A stretch of 64,000 nt of DNA from Listeria innocua. Its GTDB lineage: Bacteria > Bacillota > Bacilli > Lactobacillales > Listeriaceae. The notes beneath the pieces were generated by a model, which had not been told where the DNA came from, ran no database searches, and saw only the letters and a program-made list of their open reading frames with translations. Of this stretch, positions 9,187 through 16,733 are shown piece by piece (the first letter of the stretch is position 1; each line of letters begins with the position of its first letter). Both the position numbers and the translations under genes were made by a program. Location: positions 1,224,001 to 1,288,000 of the forward strand of contig NZ_CP117229.1 in the NCBI RefSeq assembly GCF_028596125.1, read 5' to 3'.

Positions 9187-9200
9187 CAAACAAAGGTTCG
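9187..9200. promoter_or_regulatory. LexA box 1 (lexA-proximal)
   Basis: CAAAC-AAAG-GTTCG matches the Gram-positive LexA/DinR consensus CGAAC-N4-GTTCG with one mismatch. It overlaps the lexA -35 region. Confidence 0.7.
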
Positions 9201-9208
9201 TTTTTTTA

Positions 9209-9237
9209 TTGACATATGCGAACGGCTGTTCTATAAT
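9209..9237 (+). promoter_or_regulatory. Sigma-A promoter of yneA with LexA box in the spacer
   Basis: TTGACA (9209-9214), a 17-base spacer and TATAAT (9232-9237) form a consensus promoter. A LexA box lies inside its spacer at 9219-9232, so bound LexA would block it. Confidence 0.9.
9219..9232. promoter_or_regulatory. LexA box 2
   Basis: CGAAC-GGCT-GTTCT differs from CGAAC-N4-GTTCG only at the last base and lies between the -35 and -10 boxes of yneA. Confidence 0.85.
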
Positions 9238-9246
9238 ATAGAAAAG

Positions 9247-9260
9247 CGAACGTACATTCT
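9247..9260. promoter_or_regulatory. LexA box 3 (yneA-proximal)
   Basis: CGAAC-GTAC-ATTCT is a two-mismatch LexA box downstream of the yneA -10, in the initially transcribed region. Three sites between lexA and yneA is also the arrangement in B. subtilis. Confidence 0.7.
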
Positions 9261-9278
9261 TTTTTGGAGGGATTATTA

Positions 9279-9608
9279 ATGACTTTAAAATTAATTTGGG
9301 ATAAATTTTATGTTTCTATTATATTTGTAATAACTTGTTTAGTTCTAGGAATTATATTGATGTGCACTGTTATTGGGAGTGGCAGTGAGTATTCTGAGGT
9401 AGATGTAAATGAAGGGGATTCTATTTGGGCACTTGCAGACCAATATGCAGCGAAGAGCGATATGGCAAAAGCAGATTTTGTATCTTGGGTTGAAAAAGAA
9501 AATAACCTTACAGATGGACATGTGAAAGCTGGGGATTCTGTAGTTATACCAGTACACGAAACAAAGTTACAAAGAAGTGATAGCACTATTCAATTAGCAA
9601 ACCAGTAG
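9279..9608 (+). CDS. yneA: SOS cell-division suppressor YneA (LysM protein)
   Basis: YneA blocks septation during DNA damage in Bacillus and Listeria. The 109-residue product has one N-terminal membrane helix (about residues 12-34, [18 protein letters not shown]) and an extracellular LysM domain ([16 protein letters not shown] to KAGDSVVIP), as in known YneA. The ATG at 9279 was chosen over the frame-opening TTG at 9264 because TTGGAGG sits eight bases upstream. The promoter carries LexA boxes. Unlike B. subtilis, no yneB resolvase gene lies between yneA and the next ynzC-like gene. Confidence 0.9.
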   Translation: MTLKLIWDKFYVSIIFVITCLVLGIILMCTVIGSGSEYSEVDVNEGDSIWALADQYAAKSDMAKADFVSWVEKENNLTDGHVKAGDSVVIPVHETKLQRSDSTIQLANQ

Positions 9609-9640
9609 AAACGATTTTAGTATCGTTTATGATATAATAA

Positions 9641-9672
9641 AGAAAGTAGCGATTTAGCTACTTTCTTATTTT
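9641..9672 (+). terminator. Intrinsic terminator after yneA
   Basis: AGAAAGTAGC (9641-9650) pairs with GCTACTTTCT (9657-9666) across a 6-base loop and is followed by a T-rich stretch. Confidence 0.8.
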
Positions 9673-9700
9673 AATATAATGAAGAAAAGGATGAAGTGTG

Positions 9701-9928
9701 ATGCTAGAAAAAGCTAAAATAGATAGAATCAATGAACTTTCTAAAAAGAAAAAAGCAGGGACTCTAACTGCTGATGAAAAAGTAGAACAAGAAAAATTAA
9801 GAAAAGAATATATTAAGTCGTTTCGCACTCATATGAAGGGAACAATCGAAAATACTACGATTATTGACCCTAAAGGAAATGATGTAACACCGCATAAAAT
9901 AAAACAAATGAGAAAAAATAAGAAGTAA
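9701..9928 (+). CDS. UPF0291 (DUF896) protein, YnzC-like
   Basis: The product is a small, highly charged, all-helical protein of 75 residues. It matches the DUF896 family (B. subtilis YnzC): [37 protein letters not shown] forms the two-helix hairpin, and the tail [14 protein letters not shown] is also conserved. I chose ATG 9701 over the GTG at 9698 because AAAGGATG is better spaced for it; the difference is one residue. In B. subtilis the homologue is part of the LexA-regulated yneA-yneB-ynzC operon; here a terminator separates it from yneA, so SOS control would need readthrough. The molecular function is unknown. Confidence 0.85.
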   Translation: MLEKAKIDRINELSKKKKAGTLTADEKVEQEKLRKEYIKSFRTHMKGTIENTTIIDPKGNDVTPHKIKQMRKNKK

Positions 9929-9991
9929 AAATTAGTACCAAATGAACATTTTTGCGCAAATGAACAAAAATACCAATCAATTAAGCAATTT

Positions 9992-10024
9992 AAAGCAATT
10001 ATTAGTTGTGTTAATTGCTTTTTA
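9992..10024 (+). terminator. Intrinsic terminator upstream of tkt
   Basis: AAAGCAATTA (9992-10001) pairs with TAATTGCTTT (10012-10021) and is followed by Ts. It closes the ynzC-like transcript. Confidence 0.7.
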
Positions 10025-10074
10025 GGCTTATTATTAAAAGTAGTTAAAATTATATTGAAGAGAGGATGTTTCAT

Positions 10075-12069
10075 TTGTTCGATAACACAGATAGTTTAGC
10101 AGTAAATACAATTCGTACATTATCAATTGATGCAATTCAAAAAGCAAATTCTGGTCATCCGGGATTACCAATGGGAGCGGCTCCAATGGCTTATGCACTT
10201 TGGTCTCGCGTATTAAATACAAACCCTAAAAATTCACATTGGTTTAACCGTGATCGTTTTGTACTTTCTGCTGGACACGGCTCAATGCTTTTATATAGTT
10301 TATTACATTTAAGTGGTTTCAAATTAGAAATAGAAGACCTTAAAAACTTCCGTCAATGGGAAAGTAAAACTCCAGGTCACCCAGAATATCGTTATACTGA
10401 TGGAGTAGATGCAACTACTGGTCCACTTGGTCAAGGTATTGCGATGGCTGTTGGTATGGCTATGGCAGAAAGACATCTTGAAGCAAAATATAACAAAGAT
10501 GGTTTCCCAGTTGTGGATCACTATACTTATGCGCTATGTGGAGATGGAGACTTAATGGAAGGTGTTGCTTCTGAAGCGGCTTCTTACGCAGGTCACCAAC
10601 AACTTGGAAGACTTGTTGTTTTATACGATTCCAATGATATTTCTCTTGATGGCGATTTAGACAAATCTTTCTCTGAAAATGTAAAACAACGCTTTGAAGC
10701 TTATGGTTGGGAACATTTATTAGTTAAAGATGGCAATGATACAGCAGAAATCCTAGCTGCTATTGAAAAAGCAAAACAAAATACATCACAACCTACAATG
10801 ATTGAAGTTAAAACAGTTATTGGTTTTGGTGCTCCTAATGCAGGTACTAGTAAAGTTCATGGTGCTCCTCTAGGTGACGAAGGTATTTTAGAAGCGAAAA
10901 AAGCTTATGGTTGGAACTACGAAGAAAAATTCTTTGTTCCTGAAGAAGTTACAACTCGCTTTAAAGAAACTATTGGAGAACGCGGTGAAAAAGCAGAAGC
11001 AGCATGGAACGAATTATTTGCTTCTTATAAAGCGAAATACCCAGAGCTTGCTAAACAATTAGAAGATAGCTTAAATAACAAGTTACCAGCTGATTGGGAT
11101 GCAGATCTTCCAGTATATGACGATTCTAAAGCACTTGCTAGCCGTGCTTCAAGTGGTGAAGTTATCAATGCATTAGCTGCGAAAATACCTACTATTTTTG
11201 GTGGTTCAGCAGACCTTGCTGGTTCTAACAATACAACAATTAAAACAGATGGTGAATTCACTAAAAAAACACCAGCAGAAAGAAATATCTGGTTTGGTGT
11301 TCGTGAATTTGCAATGGGTGCAGCGTTAAACGGTATGGCACTACACGGCGGGTTACAAGTATACGGAGGTACATTCTTTGTATTCTCTGACTATGTACGT
11401 GCTGCGATTCGTTTATCCGCAATCCAACATTTACCTGTAACATATGTAATGACACATGATAGTATTGCTGTAGGGGAAGATGGTCCAACCCATGAGCCAA
11501 TCGAGCAACTTGCAAGCTTACGTGCTATGCCAGGACTTTCTGTTATCCGTCCTGCTGATGGAAATGAAGTAGTAGAAGCTTGGAAACTAGCGATTACTTC
11601 GACAGATACTCCACATGTGCTTGTTCTTACTCGTCAAGGATTACCAACTTTACCAAATTCTGCGAAATTATCTGCAGAAGGCGTTAAAAAAGGTGCTTAT
11701 GTTATTTCTCCTGCTAAAGGTGAGGTTCCAGAAGCAATTATTCTTGCAAGTGGTTCTGAAGTTAATTTAGCTGTTGAAGCGCAAAAAGAACTTCAAGCTC
11801 AAGGAACAGATGTATCCGTTGTGAGCGTGCCATCATTTGATCTATTTGCAAAACAATCAGCAGAATACAAAGAAAGCGTCTTACCAAATGCTGTTAGAAA
11901 ACGTGTAGCAGTAGAGATGGGTGCTAGCTTTGGTTGGGAACGTTATGTTGGTTTAGATGGTAAAGTGATTGGAATTGACAAATTTGGTGCTTCTGCTCCA
12001 GGTGAAACAGTTATTAAAAATTATGGCTTTACTGTAGAAAACGTTGTTAATACAGTAAAATCACTTTAA
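10075..12069 (+). CDS. tkt: Transketolase
   Basis: Transketolase is the thiamine-diphosphate enzyme of the non-oxidative pentose phosphate pathway that moves two-carbon units between sugar phosphates. The order is: N-terminal TPP-binding domain ([10 protein letters not shown] near residue 25, GDGDLMEG near 155), pyrimidine-binding domain ([40 protein letters not shown]) and C-terminal domain. The length of 664 residues is usual. The frame also contains ATG 10066, but the GAGAGG site (10060-10065) abuts that codon directly, while TTG 10075 is nine bases away, so TTG is the likely start. The gene stands alone between two terminators. Confidence 0.96.
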   Translation: MFDNTDSLAVNTIRTLSIDAIQKANSGHPGLPMGAAPMAYALWSRVLNTNPKNSHWFNRDRFVLSAGHGSMLLYSLLHLSGFKLEIEDLKNFRQWESKTPGHPEYRYTDGVDATTGPLGQGIAMAVGMAMAERHLEAKYNKDGFPVVDHYTYALCGDGDLMEGVASEAASYAGHQQLGRLVVLYDSNDISLDGDLDKSFSENVKQRFEAYGWEHLLVKDGNDTAEILAAIEKAKQNTSQPTMIEVKTVIGFGAPNAGTSKVHGAPLGDEGILEAKKAYGWNYEEKFFVPEEVTTRFKETIGERGEKAEAAWNELFASYKAKYPELAKQLEDSLNNKLPADWDADLPVYDDSKALASRASSGEVINALAAKIPTIFGGSADLAGSNNTTIKTDGEFTKKTPAERNIWFGVREFAMGAALNGMALHGGLQVYGGTFFVFSDYVRAAIRLSAIQHLPVTYVMTHDSIAVGEDGPTHEPIEQLASLRAMPGLSVIRPADGNEVVEAWKLAITSTDTPHVLVLTRQGLPTLPNSAKLSAEGVKKGAYVISPAKGEVPEAIILASGSEVNLAVEAQKELQAQGTDVSVVSVPSFDLFAKQSAEYKESVLPNAVRKRVAVEMGASFGWERYVGLDGKVIGIDKFGASAPGETVIKNYGFTVENVVNTVKSL

Positions 12070-12079
12070 TTAAACAAAC

Positions 12080-12120
12080 AGACCGCGTCTAGTATATTTA
12101 TCTAGGGCGGTCTTTTTTTT
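12080..12120 (+). terminator. Intrinsic terminator after tkt
   Basis: AGACCGC (12080-12086) pairs with GCGGTCT (12107-12113), with further inner pairing through two CTAG segments, followed by a long T-run. Confidence 0.9.
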
Positions 12121-12225
12121 ATGCTTTTATAGATTGCGCAGGGGTGCCTTTAATGGTATAATTACGAGGTTGTTTGCAGCTTTTATTGATAAATTGATCT
12201 AGATGATAAGTTTTCTTGAAAAGTA

Positions 12226-12254
12226 TTGTCTGTTTAATATAAATCAAGTACAAT
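12226..12254 (+). promoter_or_regulatory. Probable sigma-A promoter of yneF
   Basis: TTGTCT (12226-12231), a 17-base spacer and TACAAT (12249-12254) lie about 38 bases upstream of the yneF start codon. Confidence 0.65.
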
Positions 12255-12291
12255 AAAAGAGGATTTTGTTTCAAGGAGGAGAAAAGAGACT

Positions 12292-12531
12292 ATGTGGATT
12301 TACATTCTTGTCGGCATTATTTGTTTACTAGCTGGTCTTGCGGGAGGATTCTTTATTGCAAGACGTTATATGATGAGCTATTTAAAAAACAATCCGCCAA
12401 TTAACGAACAAATGTTACAAATGATGATGGCGCAAATGGGTCAAAAACCATCACAAAAGAAAATCAATCAAATGATGAGCGCGATGAACAAACAGCAAGA
12501 AAAAGAAAAACCAAAAAAAGCAAAGAAATAA
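12292..12531 (+). CDS. yneF: UPF0154 membrane protein YneF
   Basis: The 79-residue protein has one N-terminal membrane helix ([19 protein letters not shown], residues 4-22), the conserved [39 protein letters not shown] segment read across its length, and a basic C-terminus. This pattern defines UPF0154 (B. subtilis YneF), present in most Bacilli; the function is unknown. The start is ATG 12292 behind AAGGAGGAG. It is the last core gene before the minus-strand cassette and converges with it. Confidence 0.88.
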   Translation: MWIYILVGIICLLAGLAGGFFIARRYMMSYLKNNPPINEQMLQMMMAQMGQKPSQKKINQMMSAMNKQQEKEKPKKAKK

Positions 12532-12545
12532 TCTTTTAACAAAGT

Positions 12546-12579
12546 AAAACCCTTCTATTATAACTTAGAAGGGTTTTTT
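12546..12579. terminator. Bidirectional terminator between yneF and the accessory cassette
   Basis: AAAACCCTTCTA (12546-12557) pairs perfectly with TAGAAGGGTTTT (12566-12577) across an 8-base loop. It ends yneF on the plus strand and the five-gene cassette on the minus strand. Confidence 0.92.
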
Positions 12580-12581
12580 GA

Positions 12582-13313
12582 TTACTTTTTAGTTGCCGAA
12601 ATAATTAACATCATTGGACGACGATATTCATCTTGCATTTCTGGTAAATTTTTAAGTTCTGGAGCTGGTTCTGGTTCAATAACACTTTTAAGCTCAAAAT
12701 TATTTTGAAGGAGTGTCTGGATGTAAGTTGTAAGGGTGCGATGGTATTTTTTTACATCTTCGCCAAGGAAATGGGTTGTTCGAATCGATTCGTTAAAATA
12801 GCGATCAACTGGCCAGTGTAACTTATTACCAGTTTCGTCAGTATACCAATCTTGTCTGCCATCCGCGGTAAAAACTGGATGTTCGACAGAGAAAATAAAC
12901 TCGCCACCGGTTTTTAAATTAGTATGGACTTTTTTACAAATGTCTTGAAAGGAAGCGACATAATGAATAGCGAGTGAACTCATAATAACATCATACATCT
13001 CTGGCTCATTATCCATATCTTCTATCGCTTTTTGTTTATAATTAACTGCATTTGAAGTGGTCTTTTGTTTTGCTTCAGTTAACATGCGCTCAGATAAATC
13101 TATTCCAACTACTTTCTTCGCACCATGGTCGGCTGCATAAATACAGTGCCAACCGAATCCGCAGCCTAAATCAAGTACTGTCTTTCCATTAAAGTCTGGG
13201 AGAAGTTTTTTAAATTCATGCCACTCTCCAGCTGCTGCAAGTCCGTTTTTAGAACGAGGCATTTGACTATATTGTTCAAAAAATTCTTTGTCATCGTATT
13301 TATTTTCTTTCAA
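12582..13313 (-). CDS. Class I SAM-dependent methyltransferase, last gene of the cassette
   Basis: The 243-residue product is a Rossmann-fold methyltransferase. Motif I is VLDLGCGFGWH (46-56) with the acidic end of strand 2 at GIDLSERM (70-77); the motif IV region reads MYDVIMSSLAIHYV. There is no NPPY/DPPY or PC motif, so it does not look like a DNA base methylase; it resembles the broad UbiE/Methyltransf_11 group acting on small molecules or proteins. The start is TTG (13311-13313) behind AGAGGA. It begins 22 bases after the ParB-like gene ends, and is likely in the same transcript, but similar methyltransferases occur alone in many Firmicutes, so it may be an older neighbour rather than part of the system. 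The substrate is unknown. Confidence 0.8.
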   Translation of the reverse strand: MKENKYDDKEFFEQYSQMPRSKNGLAAAGEWHEFKKLLPDFNGKTVLDLGCGFGWHCIYAADHGAKKVVGIDLSERMLTEAKQKTTSNAVNYKQKAIEDMDNEPEMYDVIMSSLAIHYVASFQDICKKVHTNLKTGGEFIFSVEHPVFTADGRQDWYTDETGNKLHWPVDRYFNESIRTTHFLGEDVKKYHRTLTTYIQTLLQNNFELKSVIEPEPAPELKNLPEMQDEYRRPMMLIISATKK

Positions 13314-13335
13314 TTTTAATTCCTCTTTTCTTCAA

Positions 13336-13842
13336 TTAATCAGAAGCTTTACTGAATTCTTTATCTAAGAAGAGGTGAGTAAGGCCGCTCACTTGTTTTA
13401 AGCGTAAGATTTCATTTGCATCCATTCCAATATTTTTCATAATCCAGCTGTCTGACATGCCGCTATCTGCTAATTCACCAACAATAGAAGACATAAGCTC
13501 TACGTTATGAAAACCGCGAGCACGATTATGACGAATAGTAGAAGCTATCCGGTTTACGGTATCTTTTTCTAAAATAACTACTGGTAATAATTCTTTTTCT
13601 CTTTCGCGGATCCGTTTAGAAGTCTGCATGATAGTATATCGATGAAACCCGTCTATTATTTCATATTTATCAGAGTTTTCCAAGGGATAGCAAACGATTG
13701 GTTGTGTAAATCCATCTTCCCAAATAGATTTTTCTAGTAGTTTTAGTTCCGTGGCTGGAACGGTATTTGGATTATAATTATTTGCTTGAAGTTTGGTGTA
13801 GTGAATGGGAGTGACGTTGTATACTGGGCTTTTATAATTCAT
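13336..13842 (-). CDS. ParB-like (IbrB-type) protein
   Basis: The 168-residue product has an N-terminal ParB/sulfiredoxin-fold domain: the strand YTKLQANNYNPNTV, the central EIIDGFHRY motif (61-69) equivalent to the GERR region of ParB, and IRHNRARG (103-110) corresponding to the HxxR nucleotide-site region. It then ends in a short helix-turn-helix-like part (MSDSWIMKNIGMDANEILRLKQVSG). This arrangement, directly behind a PAPS-reductase-like gene, is that of IbrB. ParB-fold proteins of this kind may bind CTP/ATP or act as nucleases; which applies here is not known. The start is ATG (13840-13842) behind GAGGTGAT, nine bases after the preceding stop. Confidence 0.8.
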   Translation of the reverse strand: MNYKSPVYNVTPIHYTKLQANNYNPNTVPATELKLLEKSIWEDGFTQPIVCYPLENSDKYEIIDGFHRYTIMQTSKRIREREKELLPVVILEKDTVNRIASTIRHNRARGFHNVELMSSIVGELADSGMSDSWIMKNIGMDANEILRLKQVSGLTHLFLDKEFSKASD

Positions 13843-13851
13843 TATATCACC

Positions 13852-15156
13852 TCATAAAATATTATTATATTTCTCTAGTGCATGTTTTCTTTTCTCTAAT
13901 TCAAGCTTGGTTTGACCAAAACCCATATACTTACAGGTATAATCATTTTTTAAAATAGCGATACACATTCTTTTATATGTTGGAACGCTGGCGAATTCTT
14001 TGATTTTCAAGTCATCTGGATATTCTTTAAAGCGAACAATTTCCATGGGATTGGAATATGTACGTTTATTTTGAGGTTTTCCAAGGAAGTCAGCTTGTAC
14101 ATTTAAGTTTTTTAATTCCTCTACGGTTTCTACTTTTAAAGCGCCGCCTTTTTCGGTCCAATAATTAATGCTTGTTTTAAATTTTTTTAAATAACGTTCT
14201 CTTGTATAACTCGGTAATGTTGTAAGTAAAAATTCCAAATAAGATTTCCATGTGTGGTTTGGAGGTAAGTTAATTTCTTTCCATGCCATCGCTGAAGTTC
14301 CACCATAAATAGCCGTGAAATTGGCTCCGTTCACGCGACCAACTAATTTAGACCAAAGGGCAGGTTCAATTACGCGATATAACTTAAGACTTTCGGTTGC
14401 GGAATCATTGAAAGGGCTAGCGACACGCATATCATTCAAAGTTAAACCGGCTTGGTAAAACAAATCGTAAATTTTATTGTAAGGCCAATCGAATTTAGCA
14501 TTTGCAGTCCATATATCTTCTACTAACCAATCATGAATCGGGTAGGCGTTATATATGTTTTTGGAAATTTCAGTAGTCCAATTATAGTTTTTATACATGC
14601 GTTCTTTTTTATGGATCGCATTATAGCGGTTGAGCGATTCTTGTTGTCGAATACCGATTAAGGCAATGGTTTTTTCAGCTTTATTTTTAGTATGTAACCA
14701 GTGGATAAGTTTCTTGTTGAATTCGTAGTCCCAAATTGTATGGAAATCAAAATCAAAAGGGGCGTTGTCTTCATTTATCACAGATGGATAATCAGGCATT
14801 TCTCTTACCCAAATATCTTGTTTTGATTTTTCCCAAGGTATCCAGTGGTCGGTATACATCGAAACTGCGGATTGGGCTGCAATAGGAAGGCAACACCAAA
14901 GCGGCTCGATAATATCTAAGTTACTAGTTAACATTTCAGCTACAAAATCACTCGTCGCAGAATATTGACCTTCATAGTCCAAATGATATACATAAATTTT
15001 CTTTTGAATATTATTTTTTCTTATATAATCAATCATTAAATGAAGCATCACAGCACTATCTTTACCGCCAGAAAATGACACAATGATGTTATCGAATTCG
15101 GAAAAAATAACTTCCATTCTTTCTTGGGAAGCATCAAAGACTGTTTTAGAAAGCAT
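13852..15156 (-). CDS. PAPS-reductase-like PP-loop protein (IbrA type, DUF3440-like)
   Basis: The 434-residue product belongs to the adenine-nucleotide alpha-hydrolase/PAPS reductase superfamily. The PP-loop SGGKDS is at residues 29-34 (IIVSFSGGKDSAVMLHLM). Further family marks are LIGIRQQESLNR and the YPIHDWLVEDIWTANAKFDWPYNKIYDLFYQAG region, which match IbrA/DUF3440 proteins rather than assimilatory CysH; the C-terminal catalytic Cys motif of CysH is not seen. IbrA-like proteins are found in phages and islands, always near a ParB-like partner; DndC in DNA phosphorothioation is a distant relative. Its start (ATG 15154-15156) overlaps the helicase gene by 11 bases behind GAGGTGAT. The activity is unproven; sulfur or nucleotide chemistry on DNA/RNA is inference. 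Confidence 0.82.
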   Translation of the reverse strand: MLSKTVFDASQERMEVIFSEFDNIIVSFSGGKDSAVMLHLMIDYIRKNNIQKKIYVYHLDYEGQYSATSDFVAEMLTSNLDIIEPLWCCLPIAAQSAVSMYTDHWIPWEKSKQDIWVREMPDYPSVINEDNAPFDFDFHTIWDYEFNKKLIHWLHTKNKAEKTIALIGIRQQESLNRYNAIHKKERMYKNYNWTTEISKNIYNAYPIHDWLVEDIWTANAKFDWPYNKIYDLFYQAGLTLNDMRVASPFNDSATESLKLYRVIEPALWSKLVGRVNGANFTAIYGGTSAMAWKEINLPPNHTWKSYLEFLLTTLPSYTRERYLKKFKTSINYWTEKGGALKVETVEELKNLNVQADFLGKPQNKRTYSNPMEIVRFKEYPDDLKIKEFASVPTYKRMCIAILKNDYTCKYMGFGQTKLELEKRKHALEKYNNIL

Positions 15157-16345
15157 CCATAATCACCTCAAAAGAATTTTTTTGTGAGAGTTCTTTTTTA
15201 AATTCATGCAATAAACTCGTTTTTTTAGAAATGTTTGAATCAATTAGGTTATCTAGACCAACATTTCCGCTTAAATCATGATAGTAACAGTCTTGTGTTT
15301 GGCCGGTGCGGTAAATCCGACGTTCTGATTGATCGCGCTGAGAATAATCAAATGTTTTATCAAAATAAATAATTTGATTATAATATTGCAAATTAAGCCC
15401 GTAAGACGATTTAGCAAAAGTGGTAATTTTTACATTAGGAAACGCTTTAATTAATGCTTCTTCTGATCGCTTATATTTACAAAAAATGATGGTTGTAGCT
15501 TCTTTTCCTGCAATTAAAGATTCGACAATAGTGAATTTTTCTGAAGAGAGGCAATAACAATGTTGCATCACTTGGGACATCTCTAGAAAATTAATATTAA
15601 TTGTGTAAGCAGCTGCTTTTTGAAGGTAATCATCTTTTATTTCATAATATTTTTGCAAAAGTTCGTCGTCTATAGTGAAATCGTGACGAATATAATGCCA
15701 ATTGACTTTTAATTCAAGCGAAGAAGAGAATGTAAAAGGAGCGATTAATTGGTATAAATACTCTAAATTATGATATTTCTTAATAATGTCCATTGACTGT
15801 TGTTTGTTTTTCGATACTTGGGTAATGGTTACATATTCGCAAAATGTTTTTTTGAACTGGGAAAAACTTAAGTTCAATATTTTAGGAGAGAGAAATTCTA
15901 GTTGCGACCATAAGTCTAAAATATTTCTGCTTAATGGAGTTCCATTCATGATTAGTCGATAGTTTGCTAATCGAGAAAGTTTAATGGCTCGTTGCGTTCG
16001 GAGCGCGTGTTTATTTTTTATTTTTAAACTTTCATCCATAATAATATAGCTGTTAGACGATTTCTTTAGTTTGTCCCGGCATTTTAGATATAAGTGATCT
16101 GAGTTGGAAAGGGATTCAATGCCAATAATATCTTGTGGAAATTCGTAGCCCCATTTCTTAATCTCATTAGCGAGATTTTCTTTCGTCTGGAATGGCGTGA
16201 TCCACAAGACATAATCAGGACTTACTTCCTTAATTAATTCGCAAGCTACACGTGTTTTGCCTGCACCGGGTTTCATAAATAAAGCGCCAACATTATATTG
16301 TTTAAGTTTCTGTATTGCTTGTATTTGGTTGTCTAATAAGGTCAT
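15146..16345 (-). CDS. SNF2/DEAD-like helicase, phage type
   Basis: The 399-residue product is a compact superfamily 2 helicase. Walker A is KPGAGKT (25-31), motif II reads IMDESLKIKN (DES at 104-106; SNF2 members have DExH-like variants followed by K/N), motif III is MNGTPLSRNILDLWSQLEFL, and motif VI is SERRIYRTGQTQ near residue 345. Size and motifs resemble the small SNF2-type helicases of prophage replication modules. ATG 16345 is preferred because AGATGTGAT is 8 bases upstream; an in-frame TTG lies at 16351. The 5' end overlaps the upstream gene by about 44 bases and the 3' end overlaps the PP-loop gene, so the three are translationally linked. Confidence 0.82.
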   Translation of the reverse strand: MTLLDNQIQAIQKLKQYNVGALFMKPGAGKTRVACELIKEVSPDYVLWITPFQTKENLANEIKKWGYEFPQDIIGIESLSNSDHLYLKCRDKLKKSSNSYIIMDESLKIKNKHALRTQRAIKLSRLANYRLIMNGTPLSRNILDLWSQLEFLSPKILNLSFSQFKKTFCEYVTITQVSKNKQQSMDIIKKYHNLEYLYQLIAPFTFSSSLELKVNWHYIRHDFTIDDELLQKYYEIKDDYLQKAAAYTININFLEMSQVMQHCYCLSSEKFTIVESLIAGKEATTIIFCKYKRSEEALIKAFPNVKITTFAKSSYGLNLQYYNQIIYFDKTFDYSQRDQSERRIYRTGQTQDCYYHDLSGNVGLDNLIDSNISKKTSLLHEFKKELSQKNSFEVIMDAF

Positions 16346-16733
16346 TTGCAATTATCACATCTTTTTCAATTTTTTTAGGTATATGTGTACGAACTTTGAC
16401 GATACTATCGTTTATTTTTTTTGTTTGAAAATGTTGCATTATTTCTTCGTTTTCCTGCTTAAAAAGGAGCATCATTGTTGCTGCATCTATACTCTTTTTT
16501 TCGGTATGCTTTTTTAATGTAAAAATCCATGTATCTGGAAAATAAAAATAACTATAATCCGGAGAAACAGAAAATACCATTTTTCGCGGCAATAAGAAAA
16601 AATAACCCGCATATTCACTATAAGAGGGTATTTCTATAATTGTTTGTTTTTCCCATTCTTCAATTCTTTCGCTATATGTATAAATTTTGTTCCATTTTAC
16701 CATTAAATCTAAAACTCCCGTGTGTTTTGTCAT
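16302..16733 (-). CDS. Unknown protein, first gene of the cassette
   Basis: I do not recognise this 143-residue protein. It is rich in aromatic residues in its first half (YSEYAGYFFLLPRK; PDYSYFYFPDTWIF) and in charged residues in the second, with no membrane helix, signal or known motif. The frame extends 44-50 bases into the helicase gene, which makes a coupled reading likely. The ATG at 16731-16733 has no clear ribosome binding site; an internal ATG (16701-16703, giving MVKWNKIYTY...) has GGGAG eleven bases upstream and may be the true start. It is probably a partner protein of the helicase; that is inference from position alone. Confidence 0.55.
   Translation of the reverse strand: MTKHTGVLDLMVKWNKIYTYSERIEEWEKQTIIEIPSYSEYAGYFFLLPRKMVFSVSPDYSYFYFPDTWIFTLKKHTEKKSIDAATMMLLFKQENEEIMQHFQTKKINDSIVKVRTHIPKKIEKDVIIANDLIRQPNTSNTET

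Noticed and set aside
12582-16733. A Dnd (phosphorothioation) or restriction-modification operon
   Set aside because: Only a distant DndC-like PP-loop protein is present; dndA/B/D/E and nucleases are not, and the methyltransferase lacks DNA-methylase motifs.
12582-16733. A complete prophage
   Set aside because: No integrase, repressor, terminase, capsid, tail, holin or lysin gene lies nearby; the flanks are core genes.
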